A stretch of DNA of 64,000 nt from Clostridiales bacterium (GTDB lineage: Bacteria > Bacillota > Clostridia > TANB77 > CAG-508), in the NCBI GenBank assembly GCA_004554705.1, contig SFKS01000003.1, positions 30,753 to 94,752 on the forward strand. The letters are read 5' to 3'. The position numbers and the translations under genes were made by a program. The stretch's first letter is position 1. Each line of letters opens with the position of its first letter. The notes beneath the pieces are model-generated. The model saw nothing but the letters and a program-made list of their open reading frames with translations, was not told the DNA's origin and did no database searches. This document shows, in pieces, positions 43,263 to 52,297 of this stretch.

Positions 43263-44243
43263 TTGTACTTTCAAACAAGAATACTGTTTGTTTCATTTAT
43301 AGCAACAGTAATTCTAGCAATATTTATAATACCAATATTAAAAAAGCTTAAAATTGGCCAAATAGAACGTAAAGAGGGACCAGAAAGTCATTTAGGCAAA
43401 AAAGGAACACCAACTATGGGAGGAATAATTATTGCAGCTGGTATAATAGTAGGTACAATAGGAGGATATATATACTATTCCACAACAGATCCAATAATAG
43501 GAAAGAAACTATTTCCACTATTACTTATCTCCATAGGCTTTGGTGCTATTGGATTTATAGATGACTATAAAAAATTAGTTCTAAAGAATACAAAGGGATT
43601 AAAACCATCAAGCAAGATGTTAGGATTGCTTATAATATCAGTACTATTCACATTGTATTTATTAAAAGGAGCAAACTTAGGAACTGCTACAATAATACCT
43701 TTTACAAAGCAAGTACTAATATTACCTGTTCTTATATATATACCATTTGCAATCTTTGTTATGCTAGGTACTACAAATGCAGTAAACTTGACAGATGGAA
43801 TAGATGGACTAAGTACTAGCATATCTGCAATTATTACAACTTGCTTAACTGTAATCGCAATAATTCTAGACGTAAAAGAAATAGTAGTATTTGGCAGTAT
43901 TATAGTAGGTGCATGCTTAGGATTTTTAATATTCAACTTAAATACTGCACAAGTATTCATGGGAGATACAGGCTCACTATTATTAGGAGGTGTAATATCA
44001 GCAATGGCACTATACTTACAGATGCCATTGATACTTCTAATAATTGCAGCTATCCCTGTTGTAGAAACAATATCGGTTGTACTTCAAGTAATATATTTCA
44101 AGAAAACAGGAGGAAAAAGACTATTCAAGATGGCACCTTTACACCATCATTTTGAATTATCAGGATGGAAGGAAAATAAGGTAGTATCAATATTTTGCAT
44201 ATTTACATTAATGTTATGTATTATTGGACTGTGTTCTATCTAA
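43263..44243 (+). CDS. mraY: MraY, phospho-MurNAc-pentapeptide transferase
   Basis: MraY makes lipid I at the membrane. The 326-residue protein has about ten helices and the signatures FIDDYKKL, TTNAVNLTDGIDGLSTS, MGDTGSLLLGG and MAPLHHHFELSGWKE. Starts at TTG with AAAGGAGGTAA inside the end of murE. Confidence 0.96.
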   Translation: MYFQTRILFVSFIATVILAIFIIPILKKLKIGQIERKEGPESHLGKKGTPTMGGIIIAAGIIVGTIGGYIYYSTTDPIIGKKLFPLLLISIGFGAIGFIDDYKKLVLKNTKGLKPSSKMLGLLIISVLFTLYLLKGANLGTATIIPFTKQVLILPVLIYIPFAIFVMLGTTNAVNLTDGIDGLSTSISAIITTCLTVIAIILDVKEIVVFGSIIVGACLGFLIFNLNTAQVFMGDTGSLLLGGVISAMALYLQMPLILLIIAAIPVVETISVVLQVIYFKKTGGKRLFKMAPLHHHFELSGWKENKVVSIFCIFTLMLCIIGLCSI

Positions 44244-44278
44244 ACAAAAGAAACATAGTATAGATAAGAGAGGTATTT

Positions 44279-45455
44279 ATGAAAAACAAAACAAATGTAG
44301 GTGCGAGTAGTACTCGCCTACAAAAAGGTAAAAACAAACCATTTGATTTTATTTTATTTATAGATGTATTAATACTTTTAGGAATGGGAATAACAATGGT
44401 GCTTTCTGCGAGTTCACCACTAGCTTTATCCACTACATCTAGTAGCTATACATATGTATATAAACAAGCCATTGCTGCAGTATTAGGAATAATCGTTATG
44501 CTAATCATATCAAAAATAGATTACAAAATATTATCAAAATTTTATAAACCAATTTGGATAATCTCAGTGTTAGGAGTAGCAGCAGTATTAATTCCAGGGA
44601 TAGGGGTATCAGTAAATGGAGCAAAAAGATGGATAATCTTCCCCGTTTTTGGTAGGATACAACCCTCAGAAATAACAAAATTAGGACTAATAATCTTTTT
44701 TGCAGCATATTTAACAATACATAGGAGTGAGCTCAAAGAATTATGGAAAGGCTTCTTTAAACCATTAGTATTTTTTGTACTACCTATAATAGCAATACTT
44801 TTAGGAGTACAGTCACATTTAAGTGCATCAGTAGTAATAATATTAACAATATCTGTTATGATGATTATGGCAGGTTGTAAATTCTCACATTTCATAATAT
44901 TTGGAGGGGCAGGAGCAGTAGCAGGTGGAGGACTTCTATATGTACTTGCAAAATACTTCCAAATAAGAGCAGATAGATTACAAAGATTAGGAGCATTTAT
45001 AGATCCATGGAAAGACCCATTGGACTCAGGCTGGCAAATTATACAAGGACTATATGCCATAGGAACAGGAGGATTGTTTGGTGTAGGACTTGGTAATAGT
45101 AGACAAAAATATCTATATATATCTGAACCACACAATGATTACATATTTGCTGTATTAGCAGAAGAATTAGGATTTGTAGGATGTGTGATTGTTATATTAC
45201 TATTTGCAATATTTATTTGGAGAGGAATAATAACAGCCATGAGAGCTCCAGATATGTTTGGAAGTTTACTAGCATGTGGCATTACAGCACTTATAGGTTT
45301 TCAAGCTATTATGAATATTGCAGTTGTAACATCATCAATACCAGTAACAGGAATAGCTTTACCGTTTTTTAGCTATGGAGGAACATCACTCATAATTCTA
45401 CTTGCATCGGTTCGGAGTACTACTCAACATATCAAGGCAAAGTAGCAAAATATAA
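44279..45455 (+). CDS. ftsW: FtsW/SpoVE-type lipid II polymerase, needs +1 shift at CGG 45413
   Basis: A SEDS glycosyltransferase that polymerises lipid II with a class B PBP. About ten helices, GAKRWIIFPVFGRIQPSE, and the C-terminal PVTGIALPFFSYGGTSLII identify it. In the unshifted frame the protein ends ASVRSTTQHIKAK at 45445, unlike any family member. At GTT CGG AGT (45410-45418) a +1 shift, reading C-GGA, gives ASVGVLLNISRQSSKI and stops at 45455; GVLLNISR is the standard FtsW/SpoVE ending. The 391-residue shifted product aligns without gaps. Its partner PBP may be the interrupted spoVD product, in which case this would be SpoVE. Located between mraY and murG. Confidence 0.9.
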
Positions 45456-45469
45456 TATATGTATGAGGA

Positions 45470-45484
45470 GAGCATTGCTCATCC
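45470..45484. repeat. dispersed 15-bp motif GAGCATTGCTCATCC, copy 2
   Basis: Identical to 27554-27568; here between ftsW and murG. Confidence 0.5.
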
Positions 45485-45512
45485 ATTATTAAAATATAGG
45501 AGGAAGCAATTT

Positions 45513-46613
45513 ATGAATGTAATTATTGCAGCAGCCGGAACTGGAGGGCATATTAATCCAGGAATAGCAATAGCTAATGAAATAAAAAAACATAATTCAC
45601 ATGCTGAGATTACTTTTATCGGAACACCAAGAGGATTAGAAAATGATTTAGTATCAAGAGCAGGGTATAAACTAAAAGTAATTGAAGCTTATGGAATAAA
45701 AAGACAAATAACAATGCAAAATTTCATAAATGCATATAAAACACTAAAAAGCTATAAAGTGGCAAAACAAATTATTCAAGAAATAAAACCAAATATAATA
45801 ATAGGTACAGGAGGATATATATGTGGGCCAGTATTTTCAGCAGGATTTAAATATAAAATTCCAACAATTTTACATGAAAGCAATGCATTCCCTGGCATGG
45901 CAGTAAAAATGTTATCAAAAAAAGCGGATATAATTTTAGTAGGCTTTGAAGATGCAAAAAAAAGACTTCCAAAAGCAAAAAAAGTTGTTGTTACAGGAAC
46001 ACCAACTAAAGTTAGCAAACTATATTTAACAGAAGAACAAAAATTGACAATTAAAAAGCAGTTCAATATAAAAAACAATCTACCAATTGTGGCAGTATTT
46101 GGTGGTAGCCAAGGAGCAGAGTCAATTAACAAATGCTTAATAGAACTTATAAACAAAAAAATAAATAAAAAATATCAAATAATTTGGGCAGTAGGACAAA
46201 AAAACTATGAAGAAGTAAGAAACAATATCAAGATACAATATAATGCCTGCATAGTGCCATATATATACAATATGGAGGAGGTACTAAACTTAGCAGACTT
46301 AGTAGTTAGCAGAAGCGGAGCAATGACAATAACAGAAGTTGCAAAATGCGGCAAACCTGCAATATTCATACCATATCCATATGCAACAGAAAATCATCAG
46401 AAATATAATGCTAAAGTTTTAGCAGATGTAGATGCCGCAAAAATCATATTAGATAAAGAATTAAATAGTAATAAACTAAATGATACAATTAATGGAATCT
46501 TGCAAAACAAAGAAAAATTGACACAAATGGGAGAAAATGCAAAAAAAATAGCAATAAAAAATGTTGAAAATAGGATATATAAAGAAATAAAAAATTTAAT
46601 AAATAACAGTTAA
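45513..46613 (+). CDS. murG: MurG, lipid II synthase
   Basis: Adds GlcNAc to lipid I. The 366-residue GT-B enzyme has AAGTGGHINPGIAIA near the start, PTILHESNAFPG, VFGGSQGAESINK and SRSGAMTITE. TAGGAGGAAG gives the start at 45513. Ends the mraY-ftsW-murG block. Confidence 0.96.
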   Translation: MNVIIAAAGTGGHINPGIAIANEIKKHNSHAEITFIGTPRGLENDLVSRAGYKLKVIEAYGIKRQITMQNFINAYKTLKSYKVAKQIIQEIKPNIIIGTGGYICGPVFSAGFKYKIPTILHESNAFPGMAVKMLSKKADIILVGFEDAKKRLPKAKKVVVTGTPTKVSKLYLTEEQKLTIKKQFNIKNNLPIVAVFGGSQGAESINKCLIELINKKINKKYQIIWAVGQKNYEEVRNNIKIQYNACIVPYIYNMEEVLNLADLVVSRSGAMTITEVAKCGKPAIFIPYPYATENHQKYNAKVLADVDAAKIILDKELNSNKLNDTINGILQNKEKLTQMGENAKKIAIKNVENRIYKEIKNLINNS

Positions 46614-46645
46614 AATTGGGAAAAGCCGAACTTTACATAGTCCAT

Positions 46646-46673
46646 GCACATTTATTTATTTATAACATATAAT
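46646..46673 (+). promoter_or_regulatory. candidate sigma-E-type promoter of sigK
   Basis: GCACATT (46646-46652), 13 bases, CATATAAT (46666-46673). This fits the mother-cell sigma-E pattern (-35 with ATATT-like core, -10 CATA...T) with one -35 mismatch. sigK of spore formers is normally transcribed by sigma-E. Confidence 0.5.
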
Positions 46674-46701
46674 TTGTTATAGATAAATGGAGGTGCTTTT
46701 T

Positions 46702-47404
46702 TTGTTAACTTTTTTAGCTGGCTTTATAGAATTTTGCAAAACAGCAGTTTTTATATTAGGATACATATCTAATAATAGTTTATTTCCAGAACCACTATCA
46801 CAAGATGAGGAAAAAGAATATTTGGAAAAATACATCCATGGCGACCAAGAGGCAAGAAATGTATTGATAGAAAGAAACTTGCGATTAGTAGCACACATAT
46901 GTAAAAAATATAGTATACCAAATCTAGAAATGGATGATTTAATTTCAATAGGGACAATAGGACTAATAAAGGGAATTAATACATTTGATATAGAAAAAAA
47001 TGTAAAACTCGCTACATATGCTTCAAGATGTATAGAAAATGAAATATTAATGTATTTAAGAAGCACAAAAAAATTAGGAGCAGAAGTATATTTAAATGAA
47101 CCAATAGGAAAGGATAAAGACGACAATGAAATAACTCTTATAGATATATTAGAAAAAGATGAAAAAAACATAGAAGAAGAGATAGACTTTAAAATGAAAA
47201 TGAAACAAATATATCAAAAAATAAAATCTGTACTCAAAACACGAGAACAAATAATAATTGAATTAAGATTTGGACTACGGAGGAAAAAAACCAAAAACAC
47301 AAAATGAGGTAGCACAAATATTAGGAATATCACGTTCATATGTATCTAGAATAGAAACAAAAGCAATTAAGAAACTAGGCGAAGAATTAGGAGAGCAAAT
47401 CTAA
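46702..47404 (+). CDS. sigK: sporulation sigma factor SigK, needs +1 shift at CGG 47278
   Basis: Late mother-cell sigma factor. The start is TTG 46702 behind TGGAGGTG, giving LTFLAGFIEFCKTAVFILGY, a hydrophobic pro-sequence like that of pro-sigma-K. Region 2 (HGDQEARNVLIERNLRLVAH, DLISIGTIGLIKG, KLATYASRCIENEILMYLR) and PIGKDKDDNEITLIDIL match SigK better than SigE. Unshifted, the protein stops at 47307 after 201 residues without region 4.2. At GGA CTA CGG AGG a +1 shift gives RFGL-GGKKPKTQNEVAQ and then LGISRSYVSRIETKAIKKLG, the complete helix-turn-helix, ending 47404 (233 residues). The shifted form aligns with B. subtilis SigK (RFGL-DLKKEKTQRE) with no gap. No skin-type insertion is present. 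Confidence 0.88.
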
Positions 47405-47419
47405 AAGATATGATACAAA

Positions 47420-47455
47420 AAAATTGAAAAGCCCAAAAAACACACTTTGGACTTT
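47420..47455. terminator. possible bidirectional terminator between sigK and the - strand gene
   Basis: AAAGCCCAAA and TTTGGACTTT form an imperfect stem between the convergent ends. Confidence 0.4.
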
Positions 47456-47461
47456 ACAATT

Positions 47462-47683
47462 TTAAAGATTAGATATAATATTATTTTCAATAAAACGAGA
47501 TATATTTTTAGTAGATACTCCTGTATTATAAGATAAATTATCAATAGAAGAAACTGAAGGAAAATCCAACAAATAATTATTTAAAGTATAAATATCTTGT
47601 TTATCTTTAGCTTCGCAATTACAGCAAACACTATTAGATGATTCAAAAAAACATCCACATCTAGCACACCTTTTAAATTCCAT
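47462..47683 (-). CDS. small zinc-finger protein, YvyF-like
   Basis: The only convincing - strand gene in the window. The 73-residue protein begins EFKRCARCGCFFESSNSVCC with C-x2-C pairs for zinc, and ends in a helix-turn-helix-like segment (SYNTGVSTKNISRFIENNII). The layout resembles the YvyF flagellar-operon family of Bacillota, but no flagellar genes are nearby. TAAGGAGCTG precedes the ATG on the - strand. Confidence 0.65.
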   Translation of the reverse strand: MEFKRCARCGCFFESSNSVCCNCEAKDKQDIYTLNNYLLDFPSVSSIDNLSYNTGVSTKNISRFIENNIISNL

Positions 47684-47788
47684 TTATATCAGCTCCTTAT
47701 AATAAACTATTTATAATATTCTATCATAAAAACACGAAAAAAGGAATATATTGCAACCATTTTTTTACATAAAATTTGTATATTACTA

Positions 47789-47817
47789 TTGACAGAAACC
47801 AATATTAAATGTAAAAT
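47789..47817 (+). promoter_or_regulatory. rny promoter
   Basis: TTGACA (47789-47794), 17 bases, TAAAAT (47812-47817). Confidence 0.65.
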
Positions 47818-47895
47818 ATAATAGTACAGAAATTAATATATAGAAATTATAAAAATATATAATAAATCTGAACATTGAAAATTTAATTAGTAAAG

Positions 47896-47945
47896 AGGTG
47901 TTTTTATGAACGAAACAACAAGGTGTTTTTATGAACGAAACAACA
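47896..47945 (+). repeat. 25-bp tandem duplication covering the rny start
   Basis: AGGTGTTTTTATGAACGAAA with five further bases occurs at 47896-47920 and 47921-47945, copying ribosome binding site, ATG and the first codons. The first ATG (47906) is out of frame with rny because 25 is not a multiple of three. Confidence 0.85.
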
Positions 47946-49475
47946 ATAGCCATAATCACCCTTTTTATCTCAGCAGCGATTTTTATCCCAATAGGAATAT
48001 ATATTAGAAAAAAATCAGCTGAATCTAAAATTAAAAGTGCAGAAAGTGAAGCAAATAGAATTTTATCAAATGCAAAAAAAGAAGCGGAAAATGCAAAAAA
48101 AGAAGAAATTCTAAAGGCTAAAGAAGAAATTTTACAAACAAGAAATGAATTAGATAAGGAGATTAAAGAGAGAAGAGGCGAAGTACAACAACAAGAAAAG
48201 AGATTATTTCAAAGAGAGGAAGCGTTAGAGAGACGCTCAGATAACTTTGAAAGAAAAGAAAAAGAATTGGAAAAAAATCTTCAAGAAGCAGACAGAAGAA
48301 AAAAAACATTAGATGAAATGTATAGCAAACAAATCGCAGAATTACAAAGAATCTCAGGACTATCAAGAGAGGAAGCAAAAAAGATTTTATTACAACAATT
48401 AGACAAAACTTTAAATGATGAAAAAGCAGCCTTAATAAAATCAGTAGAACAATCAGCCAAAGAAACTGCTAACAAAAAGGCAAAAGAAATCATAGGATAT
48501 GCAATACAAAAATGTGCAGCAGACCATACATCAGAAACTACAGTGTCAGTAGTAGCACTTCCAAATGACGATATGAAAGGAAGAATAATAGGAAGAGAAG
48601 GTCGTAACATAAAAATGTTAGAAACTCTAACAGGTATAGACTTAATAATTGATGACACACCTGAAGCAGTAATTATTTCAGGATTTGACCCACTAAGAAG
48701 AGAAGTAGCAAGAATTGCCTTAGAAAAATTGATAGAAGACGGAAGAATACATCCAGCAAAAATAGAAGAAATGGTAGAAAAAGCAAAAGAAGAAGTGGAA
48801 GAAACCATAAAAGAAGAGGGAGAAAGAGCTGTATTAGAAACAGGAGTACATGGGGTTTCACCAGACTTAGTAAGATTACTAGGAAAATTAAAATACAGAA
48901 CAAGTTATGGACAAAATGTACTAAATCACTCAATTGAGGTGTCAAACCTTGCAAGAATAATGGCAGAAGAATTAGGCTTGGATCCTAAAATTGCAAGAAG
49001 AGCAGGATTATTGCATGATATAGGAAAAGCTTTAGACCATGACATGGAAGGAACTCATGTACAAATAGGTGTAGACGTATTAAAAAAATACAAAGAAAAT
49101 GATATGATTTTAAATGCAGTAGAAGCACATCATGGAGATGTTGAACCAAAATCACTAGAAGCAGTTCTAGTACAGGCAGCAGACGCAATATCAGCATCAA
49201 GACCAGGAGCAAGAAGGGAAACATTAGAAACATATATTAAAAGATTGGAAAAACTTGAATCAATTGCAGACTCATTTGAAGGTGTGGAAAAATCTTATGC
49301 AATACAAGCAGGACGTGAAGTGCGCTTGATTGTAAAACCAGAAAAAGTGACAGACAGTGAAATGGTTACAATGGCAAGAGAAGTTGCACAAAAAGTAGAA
49401 AGTGAAATGGAATATCCAGGACAAATAAAAGTAAATGTAATAAGAGAAACAAGAGCAATTGATTATGCAAAATAA
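47931..49475 (+). CDS. rny: RNase Y
   Basis: Membrane-bound endoribonuclease that starts mRNA decay in Bacillota. The 514-residue protein has an N-terminal helix (about 5-24), a long charged coiled coil (30-190), a KH domain with GRIIGREGRNIKMLETLTG (about 225-243) and an HD domain with LLHDIGKALDHDMEGTH. The start is the second ATG of a 25-bp duplication. The gene rnj follows, so two decay nucleases are adjacent. Confidence 0.95.
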   Translation: MNETTIAIITLFISAAIFIPIGIYIRKKSAESKIKSAESEANRILSNAKKEAENAKKEEILKAKEEILQTRNELDKEIKERRGEVQQQEKRLFQREEALERRSDNFERKEKELEKNLQEADRRKKTLDEMYSKQIAELQRISGLSREEAKKILLQQLDKTLNDEKAALIKSVEQSAKETANKKAKEIIGYAIQKCAADHTSETTVSVVALPNDDMKGRIIGREGRNIKMLETLTGIDLIIDDTPEAVIISGFDPLRREVARIALEKLIEDGRIHPAKIEEMVEKAKEEVEETIKEEGERAVLETGVHGVSPDLVRLLGKLKYRTSYGQNVLNHSIEVSNLARIMAEELGLDPKIARRAGLLHDIGKALDHDMEGTHVQIGVDVLKKYKENDMILNAVEAHHGDVEPKSLEAVLVQAADAISASRPGARRETLETYIKRLEKLESIADSFEGVEKSYAIQAGREVRLIVKPEKVTDSEMVTMAREVAQKVESEMEYPGQIKVNVIRETRAIDYAK

Positions 49476-49478
49476 ACC

Positions 49479-49514
49479 AAAAGACTCACTTACTTAAAAG
49501 TGGGTCTTTTATTA
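49479..49514 (+). terminator. rny terminator
   Basis: AAAAGACTCACTT and AAAAGTGGGTCTTTT form an imperfect stem with T-rich end. Confidence 0.75.
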
Positions 49515-49576
49515 TGTCCTTTTTTGGGACAGTCCCCAAAAATGTCCTTTTTTGGGACTGTCCCCAAAAAGGACAA
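49515..49576. repeat. REP-like palindromes, two tandem copies
   Basis: Copy A (49515-49542) and copy B (49543-49576) each start TGTCCTTTTTTGGGAC and continue GTCCCCAAAAA; copy B closes with GGACA. They match the palindrome behind addA at 3456-3488. Confidence 0.8.
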
Positions 49577-49581
49577 ATAAT

Positions 49582-49610
49582 TTGACTTATTCCAAAAAAA
49601 GTAGTATAAT
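49582..49610 (+). promoter_or_regulatory. rnj promoter
   Basis: TTGACT (49582-49587), 17 bases, TATAAT (49605-49610). The 206-nt leader that follows contains GCCA/TTGGC and AGAAC/GTTCT hairpins and a very short frame at 49652 discussed in the findings. Confidence 0.75.
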
Positions 49611-49816
49611 AAAAAAGTAGTGCCAAGTATTGGCAAAAATGAGATTTATATATGTTTAATAAAAGTAGTATTCGGAGAAATTTAAAATATAAAAAAATAA
49701 AACGAAAAGAACCCCTTTTTGTTCTAATTATAGTGAAAACGAAAAAAATAAAAGAAAGGAGCTTTTAAAAGCATAAGAATAAATCAGAGATAAAACTAGG
49801 AGGAGAAAATTTTAAA

Positions 49817-51550
49817 ATGGAAGACAATAAAAAACAAACGAAAACAAAAAGAAAAACACGACAAAACAAAAGAGAGGAGAAAAGCATTTTTAAAAAATCA
49901 AATTTGAAAATAATACCACTTGGAGGATTATTGGAAATAGGAAAAAACATCACAGTTATAGAATATGAAGATGATATAATTCTAGTAGATTGTGGATTAG
50001 GATTTCCAGAAGATGATATGTTGGGAGTAGACTTAGTTATACCAGACATAACATACTTAGAAAAAAACAAAGATAAAATAAGAGGGCTAGTTATAACACA
50101 TGGACATGAGGATCACATAGGAGGCATACCATATTTATTAAAACAGATAAATGTGCCAATATATGCAACAAGATTAACAGCAGGACTAATATCAAACAAA
50201 TTAGAAGAACACAATCTGTTGAGAAGTACACGATTAAAAGAAGTAAAACAAGGACAAACAATTACCTTAGGGTGTATGAAGGTAGAATTTATAAGAATAA
50301 CACATAGTATACCAGATGCATGTGCACTAGCAATTACCACACCAGTTGGAACTATAGTGCATACGGGAGACTTTAAGATAGATTATACCCCAATAGATGG
50401 AGAAATAATAGATTTAGGAAGACTAGCAGCAATAGGAAATAAAGGTGTTTTAGCCTTAATGTCTGATAGTACAAACGCAGAAAGAAAAGGCTATACCATG
50501 TCAGAAAGTACAGTTGGAGACATATTAGACAAACTATTTGTGAACTGTATAAAGAGAATAGTAGTAGCTACCTTCTCATCAAATGTACACAGAGTTCAAC
50601 AAATAGTAAATTCAGCAGTAAAATACAAAAGAAAAATTGCAGTATGTGGAAGAAGTATGTGCAACATGATAGAAACTGCAAGAAAATTAGGATATATAAA
50701 AGTACCAGACAATGTATTTATTGATATTGATATGATAAAATCATATCCAGATGACAGTTTAGTAATAATAACAACAGGAAGCCAAGGAGAACCAATGTCA
50801 GCCTTAACAAGAATGGCTGCAGGAGAACATAAAAAAGTTCAAATAACACCAAATGACTTAATAATAATATCAGCAAACCCAATACCAGGAAACGAAAAAT
50901 ACATTTCAAAAGTAATAGACGATTTAATGACAATAGGTGCAGAAGTTATATACAATGCACTTCAAGACATACATGTTTCAGGACATGCATGTCAGGAAGA
51001 ACAAAAATTAATGTTAACACTTATAAAACCAAAATACTTTATACCAGTGCATGGAGAATTTAGACAATTAATAGCACATGCAGAAACTGCAAAAACATTA
51101 GGAATATCTCACGAAAATATATTCATAACAGAAAATGGAAAAGTGCTAGAATTAAACGAGGAAGAAGCTAAATTTACAGGACATGTACAATCAGGAAATG
51201 TATTAGTAGATGGTTTAGGTGTAGGAGATGTTGGAAACATAGTATTAAAAGATAGACAGAAACTATCTCAAGATGGACTAATAATTGTAGTAATAACAAT
51301 GGATTCAAGAAATGGAAAAATTGTTGCAGGACCGGACGTAATAAGCCGTGGATTTGTATATGTAAGAGAATCAGAAAATTTAATGGAAGAAATCAAACGA
51401 TTATTAAGAGAAGAATTAGGAAAATGTGAAGAAAAACACATAACAGATTGGGCCACATTAAAATTAGTTGTAAGAGAAGAATTAGGAGACTATATATACA
51501 AAAAAACAAAACGTCAACCAATGTTAATTCCAATAATAATGGAAGTTTAG
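49817..51550 (+). CDS. rnj: RNase J
   Basis: Metallo-beta-lactamase/beta-CASP nuclease with 5'-exo and endonuclease activity. The 577 residues show LIDCGLGFPEDDMLG-like motif 1, the metal motif THGHEDHIGGIPYL (about 95-108), GDFKID, the beta-CASP SGHACQEE and the C-terminal domain. A basic tail of about 25 residues precedes the catalytic domain. AGGAGGAGAA precedes the ATG. Confidence 0.95.
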   Translation: MEDNKKQTKTKRKTRQNKREEKSIFKKSNLKIIPLGGLLEIGKNITVIEYEDDIILVDCGLGFPEDDMLGVDLVIPDITYLEKNKDKIRGLVITHGHEDHIGGIPYLLKQINVPIYATRLTAGLISNKLEEHNLLRSTRLKEVKQGQTITLGCMKVEFIRITHSIPDACALAITTPVGTIVHTGDFKIDYTPIDGEIIDLGRLAAIGNKGVLALMSDSTNAERKGYTMSESTVGDILDKLFVNCIKRIVVATFSSNVHRVQQIVNSAVKYKRKIAVCGRSMCNMIETARKLGYIKVPDNVFIDIDMIKSYPDDSLVIITTGSQGEPMSALTRMAAGEHKKVQITPNDLIIISANPIPGNEKYISKVIDDLMTIGAEVIYNALQDIHVSGHACQEEQKLMLTLIKPKYFIPVHGEFRQLIAHAETAKTLGISHENIFITENGKVLELNEEEAKFTGHVQSGNVLVDGLGVGDVGNIVLKDRQKLSQDGLIIVVITMDSRNGKIVAGPDVISRGFVYVRESENLMEEIKRLLREELGKCEEKHITDWATLKLVVREELGDYIYKKTKRQPMLIPIIMEV

Positions 51551-51568
51551 AATGATTTCATTACTAAT

Positions 51569-51607
51569 ATGCCAATGGAGACGGCAAGTTTCCATTGGCA
51601 TTCTTTG
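51569..51607 (+). terminator. rnj terminator, 11-bp hairpin
   Basis: ATGCCAATGGA and TCCATTGGCAT form a perfect stem around GACGGCAAGTT, followed by TCTTTG. The GCCAATGGAGACGG part recalls the repeat before priA. Confidence 0.65.
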
Positions 51608-51718
51608 ATGGACAGGCTTTGCTCATCTTTTTTTGCTCAAAAACTTCTGGACCCATTGACTTTTTTCCCTTTTAGATATATACTGTGAACGTAAAAAACT
51701 TAGAGGAGGGTTATTTTA

Positions 51719-52297
51719 ATGAATGATTTAATCGAAATTAGATGGCATGGACGTGGCGGACAAGGAGCAAAAACAGCATCATTACTACTTGCAGATGCAG
51801 CTTTTAATACAGGCAAATATATTCAAGGTTTTCCCGAATATGGACCAGAAAGAATGGGGGCTCCAATAACTGCATATAACAGAATTAGTACAAAGCCAAT
51901 AACAATTCATAGTAATATATACGAACCAGATTATGTTGTAGTTGTTGATGACACTTTATTAGAAAGCGTAGATGTAACAGCAGGTTTGAAAAAAACAGGA
52001 GCAATTGTAATTAATACTACAAAGGATAGTGAATATTTGAAAAAACAGCTAAAGGGATATGAAGGAAAAATATATAAAATAGATGCAAGGAAAATATCAA
52101 TGGAGACATTGGGAAAATATTTTCCTAATACGCCAATGCTTGCAGCGATTGTAAAAGTAAGCAAAGTTATGACAGATGAAGAATTTTTAAATGACATGCA
52201 AGGTTCATTTAAGCATAAATTTGCTAAAAAACCAGAAGTTATAGATGGAAACATGAAGGCACTAGAAATGGCATTAAAGGAGGTAGAAGAAGTATGA
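51719..52297 (+). CDS. 2-oxoacid:ferredoxin oxidoreductase, gamma subunit
   Basis: The 192-residue gamma subunit begins with IEIRWHGRGGQGAKTASLLL, the typical GRGGQG start, and contains EYGPERMGAPITAYNRIS. With the next three genes it forms a four-subunit (gamma-delta-alpha-beta) enzyme that decarboxylates a 2-oxoacid to acyl-CoA and reduces ferredoxin in anaerobes. Substrate (pyruvate or branched-chain 2-oxoacid) cannot be decided from sequence by eye. GAGGAGGG precedes the ATG; the end overlaps the next gene by four bases. Confidence 0.9.
   Translation: MNDLIEIRWHGRGGQGAKTASLLLADAAFNTGKYIQGFPEYGPERMGAPITAYNRISTKPITIHSNIYEPDYVVVVDDTLLESVDVTAGLKKTGAIVINTTKDSEYLKKQLKGYEGKIYKIDARKISMETLGKYFPNTPMLAAIVKVSKVMTDEEFLNDMQGSFKHKFAKKPEVIDGNMKALEMALKEVEEV

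Noticed and set aside
47278..47292. A -1 slip on the A7 run after the sigK CGG as the cause of the shift
   Set aside because: The break needs +1, and the correct frame already begins at the GGA before the A run; -1 slippage leads to the wrong frame.
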